Shown: one piece after another, positions 1 through 9,274 of the stretch
Numbering within the stretch: the stretch's first letter is position 1
Layout: the number at the start of each line of letters is the position of its first letter
Assembly: GCF_000422825.1 (NCBI RefSeq)
Contig: NZ_AUGU01000013.1
Coordinates: 558,001 to 622,000, forward strand
Direction of reading: 5' to 3'
DNA: 64,000 nucleotides
From: Nocardioides insulae DSM 17944
GTDB taxonomy: Bacteria; Actinomycetota; Actinomycetes; Propionibacteriales; Nocardioidaceae
The notes under the pieces: model-generated
The model's input: the letters and a program-made list of their open reading frames with translations, nothing else
What the model was told of the DNA's origin: nothing
The model's database searches: none
Program-made: the position numbers and the translations under genes

Positions 1-528
1 CTCGCCGTCCCCTCCTACATGGACGACGTCAACTCGATCGAGGATCTCACCGGCAATGCCGACCGCTTCGACGGCAAGATCATCGGCATCGAGCCCGGCG
101 CCGGCCTGACCAAGGTCACCAAGGAGAGCGTCATGCCCGAGTACGGGCTGGACGACGACTACACCCTGGTGGAGTCCTCGACCCAGGCCATGCTCACCGA
201 GCTGGGCAGCGCCATCGACGCCAAGGAGGACATCGTCGTCACGCTGTGGCGTCCGTTCTGGGCCAACACCACCTACGACGTCAAGGACCTCGAGGACCCC
301 AAGGGTGCGCTGGGCGAGCCCGAGGGCCTGCACGAGATCGCCACTGCCGGTTTCAGCGACGAGTACCCCGACGTCGCCGAGATGATGGGCAACGCCAAGC
401 TCGACGACGACCAGTACGGCTCCCTGGAGGACATGGTTGTCAACGAGTACGGCCAGGGCAAGGAGGCCGAGGCCGTCCAGGCGTGGCTGGACGAGAACCC
501 CGACTGGGTCGACACCCTGAAGGGCTGA
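1..528 (+). CDS. Glycine betaine ABC transporter substrate-binding protein (3' part)
   Basis: The open frame runs in from the left edge of the window, so only the last 175 residues are seen. The protein belongs to the OpuAC/ProX family of periplasmic-type binding proteins, which in Gram-positive bacteria sit on the outer membrane face and hand glycine betaine or related osmolytes to an ABC permease. Visible family features are the LTGNADRFDGKIIGIEPGAG segment, the VESSTQAML loop and the VTLWRPFWA stretch, whose tryptophans are typical of the aromatic cage for quaternary amines. It ends with the usual acidic C-terminal helix. The permease and ATPase genes are presumably further left. A strong terminator follows directly, so this is the last gene of its operon. 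Confidence 0.85.
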   Translation, partial: LAVPSYMDDVNSIEDLTGNADRFDGKIIGIEPGAGLTKVTKESVMPEYGLDDDYTLVESSTQAMLTELGSAIDAKEDIVVTLWRPFWANTTYDVKDLEDPKGALGEPEGLHEIATAGFSDEYPDVAEMMGNAKLDDDQYGSLEDMVVNEYGQGKEAEAVQAWLDENPDWVDTLKG

Positions 529-546
529 CCTCGGCTCGGATCCCCT

Positions 547-586
547 GAGAAGGGGCCGGACGGCGACCGCCGTCCGGCCCCTTCTC
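547..586 (+). terminator. Intrinsic-type hairpin after the betaine-binding gene
   Basis: Perfect 18-bp inverted repeat with a 4-nt loop (gacc), starting 18 nt after the stop codon. No long T-run follows, as is common in high-GC actinobacteria. Confidence 0.8.
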
Positions 587-770
587 CGTTTCCCGGGTGC
601 TGATCCCTGCTCGGTCCTGCTCCACCGCTCGAGTGCTGCTCCGTTTCCCTCACCCGGCCCGGGGTCCTGGCGCTGAACGAGGTCGCGGGCGCTCCCCGAG
701 CGCCCGCCCCACCCCGGCCCGTGGGTGAGACCCGTGGGCACACGCTGCTCTCGCAGCGATGGCAGGAACG
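587..770. other. Intergenic spacer between two convergent operons
   Basis: The 309-base gap between the betaine-binding gene and ilvC holds two facing terminator hairpins (547-586 and 771-807). The stretch between them has no convincing coding frame, repeat or promoter that I can see. Confidence 0.5.
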
Positions 771-807
771 ACGACGCCCCGCCACCGTGACGGTGGCGGG
801 GCGTCGT
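771..807 (-). terminator. Terminator of the ilvBNC operon
   Basis: Perfect 17-bp inverted repeat with a 3-nt loop (tga), about 30 nt beyond the ilvC stop codon on the minus strand. Confidence 0.8.
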
Positions 808-837
808 ACCGGGGACGCGCGTGTCCTGCTGGGCAGG

Positions 838-2511
<1,674 letters not shown>

Positions 2512-4263
2512 TCACAGGTCGTCCTCGTCGAACTGGGGCGCGAGGCCCCGGGCGTACTTGATCTCGTCGTTGCTGGTGCCGGCGGCCACCATCGGCCAGA
2601 CCATGGCGTCCTTGTGGACACGGAAGTCGACCACGACCGGGACGTCGTTGATCTCCATCGCCTTCTCGATGGTGGCATCGACGTCCTCGGCACGCTCGCA
2701 CGAGAGACCGACACAACCGTACGCCTCGGCCAGCTTGGGGAAGTCGGGGATCCGGACCGGGCCACCGTGACGCTGCAGGTTGGTGTTGGAGTAGCGCTGG
2801 TTGTAGAAGAGCGTCTGCCACTGGCGCACCATGCCCAGCGAGGAGTTGTTGACCACCGCGACCTTGATCGGAATGTCCTCGATGGCGCAGGTGGCCAACT
2901 CCTGGTTGGTCATCTGGAAGCAGCCGTCGCCGTCGACCGACCACACTGTGGCGTCGGGGCGCGCGACCTTGGCACCCATCGCGGCCGGGACCGAGAAGCC
3001 CATGGTGCCCAGCCCGCCGGAGTTGATCCAGGTGTTGGGGTGCTCGTAGCCGATGAAGTGGGTGGCCCACATCTGGTGCTGGCCGACACCGGCGACATAG
3101 ATCGACTCGGGGCCGGAGATCCGGCCGAGGCGCTCCAGGACGTACTGCGGGGCGAGCCCGTCCTCGTGGGTCTCATAGCCCAGGGGGTACTGCTTCTTCA
3201 CTCCGGCACAGAACGCCACCCAGCCCTCGTAGTCACCGGTGCGACCGGCGGCCGCCTCGGCCCGTAGCACCGCCACGAGGTCGGTGATGACCTCCTTGAT
3301 GTCGCCCACGATCGGGACGTCGGCGTGCCGGTTCTTGCCGATCTCGGCCGGGTCGATATCGGCGTGGATGACATGGGCGTTGGGCGCGAAGGAGTCGAGG
3401 TTGCCGGTGACGCGGTCGTCGAAGCGGGCGCCCAGGCTGATGATCAGGTCACTCTTCTGCAGGCCGGCCACCGCAGCGACGGTGCCGTGCATGCCGGGCA
3501 TCCCCAGGTGCTGCGGGTGGCTGTCGGGGAACGCGCCCCGGGCCATCAGGGTGGTGACCACCGGGATGCCGGTCAGCTCCGCGAGCACCCGCAGCTCCGC
3601 GGAGGCACCGGAGCGGATGGTGCCGCCGCCGACGTACAGCACCGGCTTGCGGGCGCCGAGGATGAGGCGGGCGGCCTCGCGGATCTGCTTGGCGTGCGGC
3701 TTGGTCACGGGGCGGTAGCCGGGCAGGTTGAGCTCGGTGGGCCACCGGAAGGTCGTGGTCGCGGTCAGCGCCGACTTGGCGATGTCGACCAGGACCGGGC
3801 CGGGACGGCCGGTGCTGGCGATGTGGAAGGCCTCCGCGATCCGGGCCGGGATCTCGGCCGGGTCGGTGACCAGGAAGTTGTGCTTGGTGATCGGCATCGT
3901 GATGCCGCGGATGTCGGCCTCCTGGAAGCCGTCCGTGCCGATCAGCGACTCGGCGACCTGACCGGTCACGGCCACCATCGGGGTGGAGTCCATGTGCGCG
4001 TCGGCGAGCGGGGTGACCAGGTTGGTCGCGCCCGGGCCGGAGGTGGCCATGCAGACCCCGACCTTGCCGGAGGCCTGGGCGTAGCCCTGGGCGGCGTGGC
4101 CGGCGCCCTGCTCGTGCCGCACCAGGATGTGTCGGACCGAGGAGTCTACGAGCGGGTCGTACGCCGGGAGGATGGCGCCTCCGGGAATGCCGAAGACGTG
4201 CTCGACCCCCGCTGCTTCCAGCGACGTGATCAGGCTCTGGGCGCCGGAGATCTGCTCGCTCAT
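2512..4263 (-). CDS. ilvB: Acetolactate synthase large (catalytic) subunit
   Basis: 583 residues from the chosen start. A thiamine-diphosphate and FAD enzyme that condenses pyruvate to acetolactate (or with 2-oxobutyrate to acetohydroxybutyrate), the first common step of Ile, Val and Leu synthesis. Seen: the catalytic glutamate in [15 protein letters not shown] near residue 51, a central FAD-type domain, and the ThDP motif starting VDGDGCFQM and ending VVNNSS. An ATG 18 nt upstream (4281) is also possible, but it has its purine-rich sequence directly abutting it, whereas 4263 has GAGGA about 11 nt upstream. The gene is preceded by a leader peptide and attenuator, so expression probably responds to charged Ile/Leu/Val tRNA. 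Confidence 0.96.
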   Translation of the reverse strand: MSEQISGAQSLITSLEAAGVEHVFGIPGGAILPAYDPLVDSSVRHILVRHEQGAGHAAQGYAQASGKVGVCMATSGPGATNLVTPLADAHMDSTPMVAVTGQVAESLIGTDGFQEADIRGITMPITKHNFLVTDPAEIPARIAEAFHIASTGRPGPVLVDIAKSALTATTTFRWPTELNLPGYRPVTKPHAKQIREAARLILGARKPVLYVGGGTIRSGASAELRVLAELTGIPVVTTLMARGAFPDSHPQHLGMPGMHGTVAAVAGLQKSDLIISLGARFDDRVTGNLDSFAPNAHVIHADIDPAEIGKNRHADVPIVGDIKEVITDLVAVLRAEAAAGRTGDYEGWVAFCAGVKKQYPLGYETHEDGLAPQYVLERLGRISGPESIYVAGVGQHQMWATHFIGYEHPNTWINSGGLGTMGFSVPAAMGAKVARPDATVWSVDGDGCFQMTNQELATCAIEDIPIKVAVVNNSSLGMVRQWQTLFYNQRYSNTNLQRHGGPVRIPDFPKLAEAYGCVGLSCERAEDVDATIEKAMEINDVPVVVDFRVHKDAMVWPMVAAGTSNDEIKYARGLAPQFDEDDL

Positions 4264-4351
4264 CTCGCTGTCATTCCTCATCTTCCGACTGGCTGATTAC
4301 TCACCGGGGAAACCCGGCTCGGTTGGACCTGACCGGCATTGCTCGTGCAAC

Positions 4352-4384
4352 AAAAAACCCTCCGGCCTTAGGGGCAACGGAGGG
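4352..4384 (-). terminator. Attenuator terminator in the ilvB leader
   Basis: On the minus strand CCCTCCG pairs with CGGAGGG, with three more inner pairs and a two-base bulge, and is followed immediately by six Ts. It lies between the leader peptide and ilvB, the position of a transcription attenuator. It is one of the few hairpins in the window with a true U-tract. Confidence 0.85.
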
Positions 4385-4385
4385 G

Positions 4386-4424
4386 CGACGCGTCTGCTGA
4401 TGGTGTGACTCAGCGGGCGCGTCG
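4386..4424 (-). promoter_or_regulatory. Possible pause hairpin of the ilvB attenuator
   Basis: CGACGCG (4418-4424 as read on the minus strand), inside the last leader codons, is exactly complementary to CGCGTCG (4386-4392) after the leader stop codon. A ribosome held at the Ile-Leu-Val codons would cover or approach the first arm. I could not find a convincing competing antiterminator helix. Confidence 0.45.
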
Positions 4425-4451
4425 GGTGCGTACGAGAATGCTGGCAGGCAT
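4410..4451 (-). CDS. ilvB leader peptide (13 residues)
   Basis: Reads MPASILVRTRRAR and stops, 147 nt before the ilvB start. Residues 5-7 are Ile-Leu-Val, one of each end product of the pathway, the hallmark of a ribosome-mediated attenuation leader. There is no Shine-Dalgarno; instead a TACGGT box ends six bases before the ATG, so the leader is probably translated from the very first base of the transcript. The terminator at 4352-4384 completes the arrangement. Leader peptides in front of ilvB are known in corynebacteria and mycobacteria; this one was found by reading the sequence. Confidence 0.8.
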   Translation of the reverse strand: MPASILVRTRRAR

Positions 4452-4457
4452 GGGCCC

Positions 4458-4463
4458 ACCGTA
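4458..4463 (-). promoter_or_regulatory. -10 box of the ilvBNC leader transcript
   Basis: TACGGT on the minus strand, exactly 6 nt before the leader ATG. A GTGACG about 18 nt further upstream (4482-4487) could be the -35. Confidence 0.55.
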
Positions 4464-4542
4464 TCGGCAGCAGCCCCGCCCCGTCACCCGAGGACCCCGA
4501 TCGTCTCATATACCGAGACTCGGGTTTCAGTATGTGGCTCCG

Positions 4543-4866
4543 CTAGTCCTCGGTCACCGCGACCGCGAGGGCCTGGGCGTGTTCGCTGGTGAGCCGCGCC
4601 TGCCGGAGATCGCGCTGGGTGATGCCGCCGACGTCGTGACTCGACCAGCGCACCACCAGGGTGAAGTAGGTCAGCTCGATGTCGGGATGGTGGTTGGCCT
4701 GCTCGGCCTCCTCCGCGATCTGGCGCAGCAGCCGCATCCCGCGCGCGAAGGAGCCGGTGCGATAGCGCGCCTCGAGCGCACCGTCGACCAGGGACCAGTC
4801 GTCCAGCTCGGCCGCCTCGATCTCGTGCGCGTCGAGGACGCGGCGGTCCTCCTCGGGAACACTCAT
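4543..4866 (-). CDS. 4a-hydroxytetrahydrobiopterin dehydratase (pterin carbinolamine dehydratase)
   Basis: 107 residues, the normal family size. It dehydrates 4a-hydroxy-tetrahydropterin to recycle the cofactor of aromatic amino acid hydroxylases; in bacteria without such hydroxylases the role is less clear (pterin salvage or molybdopterin-linked roles have been suggested). The active-site signature is visible as ANHHPDIELTYFTLVVRWSSHDVGG-like sequence around residues 58-82, with the paired histidines. Its ATG overlaps the stop of the upstream VOC gene by 4 nt (ATGA), so the two are translationally coupled. Confidence 0.9.
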   Translation of the reverse strand: MSVPEEDRRVLDAHEIEAAELDDWSLVDGALEARYRTGSFARGMRLLRQIAEEAEQANHHPDIELTYFTLVVRWSSHDVGGITQRDLRQARLTSEHAQALAVAVTED

Positions 4867-5279
4867 GGCACCACCATCTCCCCCACCTCGCCGGGAGCGT
4901 GGGCGATCTCCCAGCGATAACCGTCCGGATCTGCGACATAGCCGGAGTAGCCGCCCCACTCGCGAGGCTCGGGGGCCGCCACCACCAGACCGCCGGCGGC
5001 CTGCATGCTCGCCACGACCTCATCGACCTCCGCACGACTGGCCAGGTTGTGCGCCAGCGTGACCGGGGCGATGCCCGGCCCCGAGAGGGGCTCCCCCACC
5101 TCGGCGGTGAAGTGCGCGCGATCCCACAGGGACAACAACAGGTGCGCCCCGGTGCGGATCATCAGCACCTCGCCGTCGACGTAGGTCAACGGCTCCCAGC
5201 CGAGCCCGTCACAGTAGAACTCCCGGCTGCGGCCCACGTCGGCGACAGCAAGGGTCACCAGGCTGATCCGCTGCTCCAT
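4863..5279 (-). CDS. VOC (glyoxalase-fold) family protein
   Basis: 138 residues. Two-module vicinal-oxygen-chelate fold: the N-terminal half starts ISLVTLAVADVGRSREFY and the C-terminal half ends with SGYVADPDGYRWEIAHAPG, typical of the glyoxalase/bleomycin-resistance/dioxygenase superfamily. A substrate cannot be read from the sequence. The ATG at 5279 is chosen because the fold begins there; the frame stays open further upstream but without family similarity. It is the first gene of a two-gene unit with the pterin dehydratase, which could point to a shared cofactor-repair or oxidation chemistry, but that is inference. Confidence 0.85.
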   Translation of the reverse strand: MEQRISLVTLAVADVGRSREFYCDGLGWEPLTYVDGEVLMIRTGAHLLLSLWDRAHFTAEVGEPLSGPGIAPVTLAHNLASRAEVDEVVASMQAAGGLVVAAPEPREWGGYSGYVADPDGYRWEIAHAPGEVGEMVVP

Positions 5280-5381
5280 GGCTCCACTCTGCCAGCCTCC
5301 CCACGGCCTCACCAGACCACCATGGGCCCGGCGCACGTCCGGGTGCGTGGGCAGATCGGACCACGTGGGCACCTGCGCCCA

Positions 5382-6437
5382 CTACGCCCCGGATGGGAGG
5401 CTGGTCCGCCGCTTCTCGGGAATCCCGCGGCCGGCCAGCCCGACCAGCACGCCGATGAGGACACCGATGGTGGTCTCCAGGCCGCGGTCCAGGATGAGCT
5501 GCGGGACCTCGGTCGGACTGGCCAGGTGCACCATCAGCAGCGCCAGCGGTGTGACGAAGACCAGGCCGAGGGCGTAGTTGCGCCCGATGAACAGCTCGGC
5601 CAACGCCTGGAGGGCGGCCACAAGGAAGATCAGCACCAGTGGTTCGACCTCGGGGAGCAGCAGGACCGCCGCCACCAGCAGGCCGAGGTAGGTGCCGATC
5701 AGACGGTGCAGGCCGCGGACGACCTGGCCGGTGAGCGTGACCGCCATCAGCGGTACGGCAGCCGACACCATCGCCCAATAGGGCCGGCCGATGCCGCCCG
5801 CGGTGGCGATGCTGCCCGCAAGCAGGACACCGGCTCCGGAGAGCCACGCCTGGCGCCACAAGCCGGCGACCACGCCGCCGATGGGGAGCTCGGGCGGCTC
5901 CAGCGGGGCGGTACGGCGGACCCGCCGCCACAGTCCACCGATGTTGCCCACGATCAGGGCGAAGGCCGCGGCCGAGGCGGCCACCGCCGCGGCCACCGGG
6001 ACCTGCTCCCAGGTGCCCGGCACCGAGGCCACCGCGGAGAAGGCGAACACCTGGAAGATCGGACCCGGCGGATGCCACCGCCCGCCCACCGAGAGCCAGG
6101 TGCTCAGCACGGCCACCAGCGCGGCGATCGGCACCGCCAGCCAGGCGCGCTCGGGCGAGATGGCGACCACCGCCCCGAGGGTGATGAGCGTCGTCTGCAA
6201 GACGCCGACCGTCGTCTGCAGCGCCAACCGGTGCAGGTCGACCCGTTCGCGCCCGTACAGCGCCGTGAACGCGCCGAAGGACGCGTAGAGCGACCACTCC
6301 AGCCGGTCGATGGCCAGCAGCACCAGGAGCGGCACCAGCATCGAGACGGCGGCGCGCACCGCGATGCGGTGCGCGCCGGCGTGTGGACCGAAGGCGACCA
6401 GCCGATGGAGGAGGGACGGCTCCGGCGTACTACTCAC
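5382..6437 (-). CDS. FUSC-family integral membrane protein
   Basis: 351 residues with about ten hydrophobic segments in two blocks separated by a charged loop ([13 protein letters not shown], near residue 170). This two-block layout matches the fusaric-acid-resistance/aromatic-acid exporter-like family (FUSC, YccS/YhfK relatives), whose members are proposed to export small aromatic or carboxylic acids. Start is GTG, and GTGA overlaps the ilvD stop codon, so translation depends on ilvD. Whether it exports something linked to branched-chain amino acid synthesis is not shown by the sequence. Confidence 0.8.
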   Translation of the reverse strand: MSSTPEPSLLHRLVAFGPHAGAHRIAVRAAVSMLVPLLVLLAIDRLEWSLYASFGAFTALYGRERVDLHRLALQTTVGVLQTTLITLGAVVAISPERAWLAVPIAALVAVLSTWLSVGGRWHPPGPIFQVFAFSAVASVPGTWEQVPVAAAVAASAAAFALIVGNIGGLWRRVRRTAPLEPPELPIGGVVAGLWRQAWLSGAGVLLAGSIATAGGIGRPYWAMVSAAVPLMAVTLTGQVVRGLHRLIGTYLGLLVAAVLLLPEVEPLVLIFLVAALQALAELFIGRNYALGLVFVTPLALLMVHLASPTEVPQLILDRGLETTIGVLIGVLVGLAGRGIPEKRRTSLPSGA

Positions 6438-8281
6438 TCAGGCAGGCGACGGACGGCGCCGTCGGAGGCCGAGGTGGCCATCGAGGCGTAGGCACGCAGA
6501 GCGGTCGACACCTTCCGGTCACGATCGATCGGGGTGTACGGCTTGTCCCGCTTCTCCTGGGCGCTACGACGCTCGTCGAGCACCAGGTCGTCGACCTCGA
6601 GCACGATCGACCGGTTCGGGATGTCGATCGCGATCGGGTCGCCGTCCTCGACCAGCGCGATCATGCCCCCACCCGCGGCCTCCGGGGAGATGTGCCCGAT
6701 GGAGAGCCCGCTGGTGCCGCCGGAGAAACGGCCGTCGGTGATGAGCGCGCACTTCTGACCCAGGCCGCGGCCCTTGAGGAACGAGGTGGGGTAGAGCATC
6801 TCCTGCATGCCCGGGCCGCCCTTGGGGCCTTCGTAGCGGATCACGACCACGTGCCCGGCCTCGACCTCGCCGCCGAGGATGCCCTCGACCGCGGCGTCCT
6901 GGGACTCGAAGACCTTCGCGGTGCCGCGGAAGGTCCACACCTCCTCGGGCACGCCGGCGGTCTTGACCACGCAGCCCTCGGGAGCGAGGTTGCCCTTCAG
7001 GATGCCCAGGCCGCCGTCGGCGGTGTAGGCGTGCTCGATGTCGCGGATGCAGCCCGTGGCCGCATCGGTGTCGTGGGAGGACCAGACGTTGTCGGTGGAG
7101 AACGCCTCGGTGGTGCGGACCCCGCCGGGTGCGGCCTTGAAGAGCTCCAGCGCACGCTCGGAGGGCTGCTCGGCGCGGATGTCCCACGCGCCCAGCCAGG
7201 TGTCGAGGTCGGGGCTGTGCACGCTGTGGACGTCGGCGTTGAGCAGCCCACCGCGGTGCAGTTCGCCCAGGAGGGCCGGGATGCCGCCGGCGCGGTGGAC
7301 GTCCTCCATGTGGTACTTCGGCGTGTTGGGCGCCACCTTGGAGAGGCATGGCACCCGCCGAGACACCGCGTCGATCTCGTCGACGCTGAAGTCGAGCTCG
7401 GCCTCGCGGGCCGCTGCCAGCAGGTGCAGCACGGTGTTGGTCGAGCCACCCATCGCGACGTCGAGGGCGAAGGCGTTCTCGAAGGCCTGGCGCGTGGCGA
7501 CGTTACGGGGCAGGACCGACTCGTCGTCCTGCTCGTAGTAGCGCTTGGCGATGTCGACCACGGTGGTGCCGGCGTCCAGGAAGAGCTGACGGCGAGCCGA
7601 GTGCGTGGCCAGGGTGGAGCCGTTGCCGGGTAGGGAGAGGCCGATCGCCTCGGTGAGGCAGTTCATCGAGTTGGCGGTGAACATGCCCGAGCAGGATCCG
7701 CAGGTCGGGCAGGCGGACCGCTCGATGCTGTCGAGCTGCTCGTCGGTGACCTCGTCGTTGGCGGCCGCGATCATCGCGTCGATCAGGTCCAGCTTGGGGT
7801 GGACGACGCCCGCGATCGCCTGGGTCTTGCCGGCCTCCATCGGGCCGCCGGAGACGAAGACGACCGGGATGTTCAGCCGCAGCGCGGCCATCAGCATGCC
7901 GGGGGTGATCTTGTCGCAGTTGGAGATGCAGACCAGGGCGTCGGCGCAGTGCGCGTTGACCATGTACTCGACCGCGTCGGCGATCAGCTCACGGCTCGGC
8001 AGCGAGTAGAGCATCCCGCTGTGGCCCATCGCGATGCCGTCGTCGACCGCGATGGTGTTGAACTCCTTGGCCACGCCGCCGGCCTCGACCACCGACTCCG
8101 CGACCAACTTGCCCAGGTCGCGCAGGTGCACGTGGCCGGGCACGAACTCGGTGAAGGAGTTCGCGATCGCCACGATGGGCTTGCCGAAGTCGGAGTCCGT
8201 CATGCCGGTCGCACGCCAGAGCGCGCGAGCACCGGCCATGTTGCGTCCTGTGGTGGAGGTGGCCGAGCGGAGAGTGGGCAT
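6434..8281 (-). CDS. ilvD: Dihydroxy-acid dehydratase
   Basis: 615 residues, the full length of the family. Fe-S enzyme that dehydrates 2,3-dihydroxy acids to 2-oxo acids, the third step of Ile/Val synthesis, working on the product of IlvC. Cluster ligands are visible in [12 protein letters not shown] and [18 protein letters not shown]. The frame remains open 34 codons upstream, but [22 protein letters not shown] is the family N-terminus. A TACCCT box ends 7 nt before this ATG, suggesting a leaderless mRNA; a GGAGGG lies too close to the ATG (about 1-2 nt) to be a standard ribosome-binding site. It stands apart from ilvBNC and is followed by the coupled FUSC gene. Confidence 0.97.
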   Translation of the reverse strand: MPTLRSATSTTGRNMAGARALWRATGMTDSDFGKPIVAIANSFTEFVPGHVHLRDLGKLVAESVVEAGGVAKEFNTIAVDDGIAMGHSGMLYSLPSRELIADAVEYMVNAHCADALVCISNCDKITPGMLMAALRLNIPVVFVSGGPMEAGKTQAIAGVVHPKLDLIDAMIAAANDEVTDEQLDSIERSACPTCGSCSGMFTANSMNCLTEAIGLSLPGNGSTLATHSARRQLFLDAGTTVVDIAKRYYEQDDESVLPRNVATRQAFENAFALDVAMGGSTNTVLHLLAAAREAELDFSVDEIDAVSRRVPCLSKVAPNTPKYHMEDVHRAGGIPALLGELHRGGLLNADVHSVHSPDLDTWLGAWDIRAEQPSERALELFKAAPGGVRTTEAFSTDNVWSSHDTDAATGCIRDIEHAYTADGGLGILKGNLAPEGCVVKTAGVPEEVWTFRGTAKVFESQDAAVEGILGGEVEAGHVVVIRYEGPKGGPGMQEMLYPTSFLKGRGLGQKCALITDGRFSGGTSGLSIGHISPEAAGGGMIALVEDGDPIAIDIPNRSIVLEVDDLVLDERRSAQEKRDKPYTPIDRDRKVSTALRAYASMATSASDGAVRRLPE

Positions 8282-8288
8282 GCCCTCC

Positions 8289-8294
8289 AGGGTA
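8289..8294 (-). promoter_or_regulatory. -10 box of ilvD (leaderless)
   Basis: TACCCT on the minus strand, 7 nt before the ilvD ATG; it shares a 124-bp divergent region with the HAD gene. Confidence 0.5.
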
Positions 8295-8393
8295 TCCCCG
8301 GCGACGGTGGAACGCCGTCCCGGTCTCACCATCGGAGGACTCTCGGGTTGTGATCCCTCTCCCACGCTCCCCCGGTTCGTCACCTCGACCCCC

Positions 8394-8399
8394 TAGCCT
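8394..8399 (+). promoter_or_regulatory. -10 box of the HAD gene (leaderless)
   Basis: TAGCCT followed by 6 nt and the GTG start; no Shine-Dalgarno is present. Confidence 0.5.
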
Positions 8400-8405
8400 G
8401 AAACG

Positions 8406-9185
8406 GTGACCCAGCAGCCGACGACCGCGACCACCGTGGACTGGCGCGCCTACGGCGCCGTGCTCTTCGACCTCGACGGTGTGATCACCCCGACCGCGGT
8501 GGTGCACCGGGCCGCCTGGAGCGAGATGTTCACCAGCTTCCTCGCGGCGCACGGAGCGCGCCTGGCGGGCGGCCCGGTCGCGCCGTACGCCGAGGCCGAC
8601 TACTTCGCCCACGTCGACGGCAAGCCGCGCTACGACGGTGTGCGGGACTTCCTCGCCTCGCGCGGCATCCGGCTACCGGAGGGCACCCCGTCGGACCCGG
8701 CCGGGTCCGACGGGCTGAGTGTGCGCTCGCTGGGCGACGCCAAGAACGCCGCCTTCAACGCCGTGCTCGAGCGCGACGGCGTCACGCCGTACCCCGGCTC
8801 GGTCCTGCTGCTCGACCACCTGGCCTCCCTGGGCCTGCCCCTCGCCGTGGTCTCCTCCTCCGCCAACGCGCCCGCCGTCCTGACCGCGGCGGGGCTACTG
8901 GACCGCTTCGGGACCGTTGTCGACGGCAGGGTCGCCACCGAACTCGGCCTGCCCGGCAAGCCGGCCCCCGACACGTTCGTCCACGCCGCCACCGTGCTCG
9001 ACACCTCCCCCGGTCGGGCGGTCGTGCTCGAGGACGCCGTCTCGGGTGTGGCCGCCGGCGCCTCCGGCGACTTCGGCCTGGTGATCGGCGTCGATCGCGG
9101 GGCCGGGCCCGAGACCCTGCTCGCCGCGGGCGCCCATCTGGTCGTGGCGGACCTGGCCGATCTGGCCCCCTCCGACGAGCACTGA
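8406..9185 (+). CDS. HAD hydrolase, beta-phosphoglucomutase-like
   Basis: 259 residues. All four HAD motifs are present: FDLDGVIT with the nucleophile Asp22 and Asp24, VVSSSANA (motif II), GLPGKPAPDTF (motif III lysine) and LEDAVSGVAAGASG (motif IV). A large helical cap lies between motifs I and II (residues about 30-125). This is the arrangement of beta-phosphoglucomutase and related trehalose-phosphate-type phosphatases. It directly precedes a GH65 phosphorylase, which releases beta-glucose 1-phosphate; beta-phosphoglucomutase would convert this to glucose 6-phosphate, so the pair makes metabolic sense. The GTG start has no ribosome-binding site but a TAGCCT box six bases upstream. Confidence 0.82.
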   Translation: MTQQPTTATTVDWRAYGAVLFDLDGVITPTAVVHRAAWSEMFTSFLAAHGARLAGGPVAPYAEADYFAHVDGKPRYDGVRDFLASRGIRLPEGTPSDPAGSDGLSVRSLGDAKNAAFNAVLERDGVTPYPGSVLLLDHLASLGLPLAVVSSSANAPAVLTAAGLLDRFGTVVDGRVATELGLPGKPAPDTFVHAATVLDTSPGRAVVLEDAVSGVAAGASGDFGLVIGVDRGAGPETLLAAGAHLVVADLADLAPSDEH

Positions 9186-9274
9186 CCTGCTCCCCCTCTC
9201 ACCCCCACCTCCCACCCACCTCCACCCGTGGTGATCTTCGTGAACCACCCCCTTGCACAGCTGAGGAGCCGCGC

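Noticed and set aside
9186..9274. Operator gtggt-N11-accac upstream of the GH65 gene
   Set aside because: Only 5-bp half-sites and no regulator gene nearby; could be chance.
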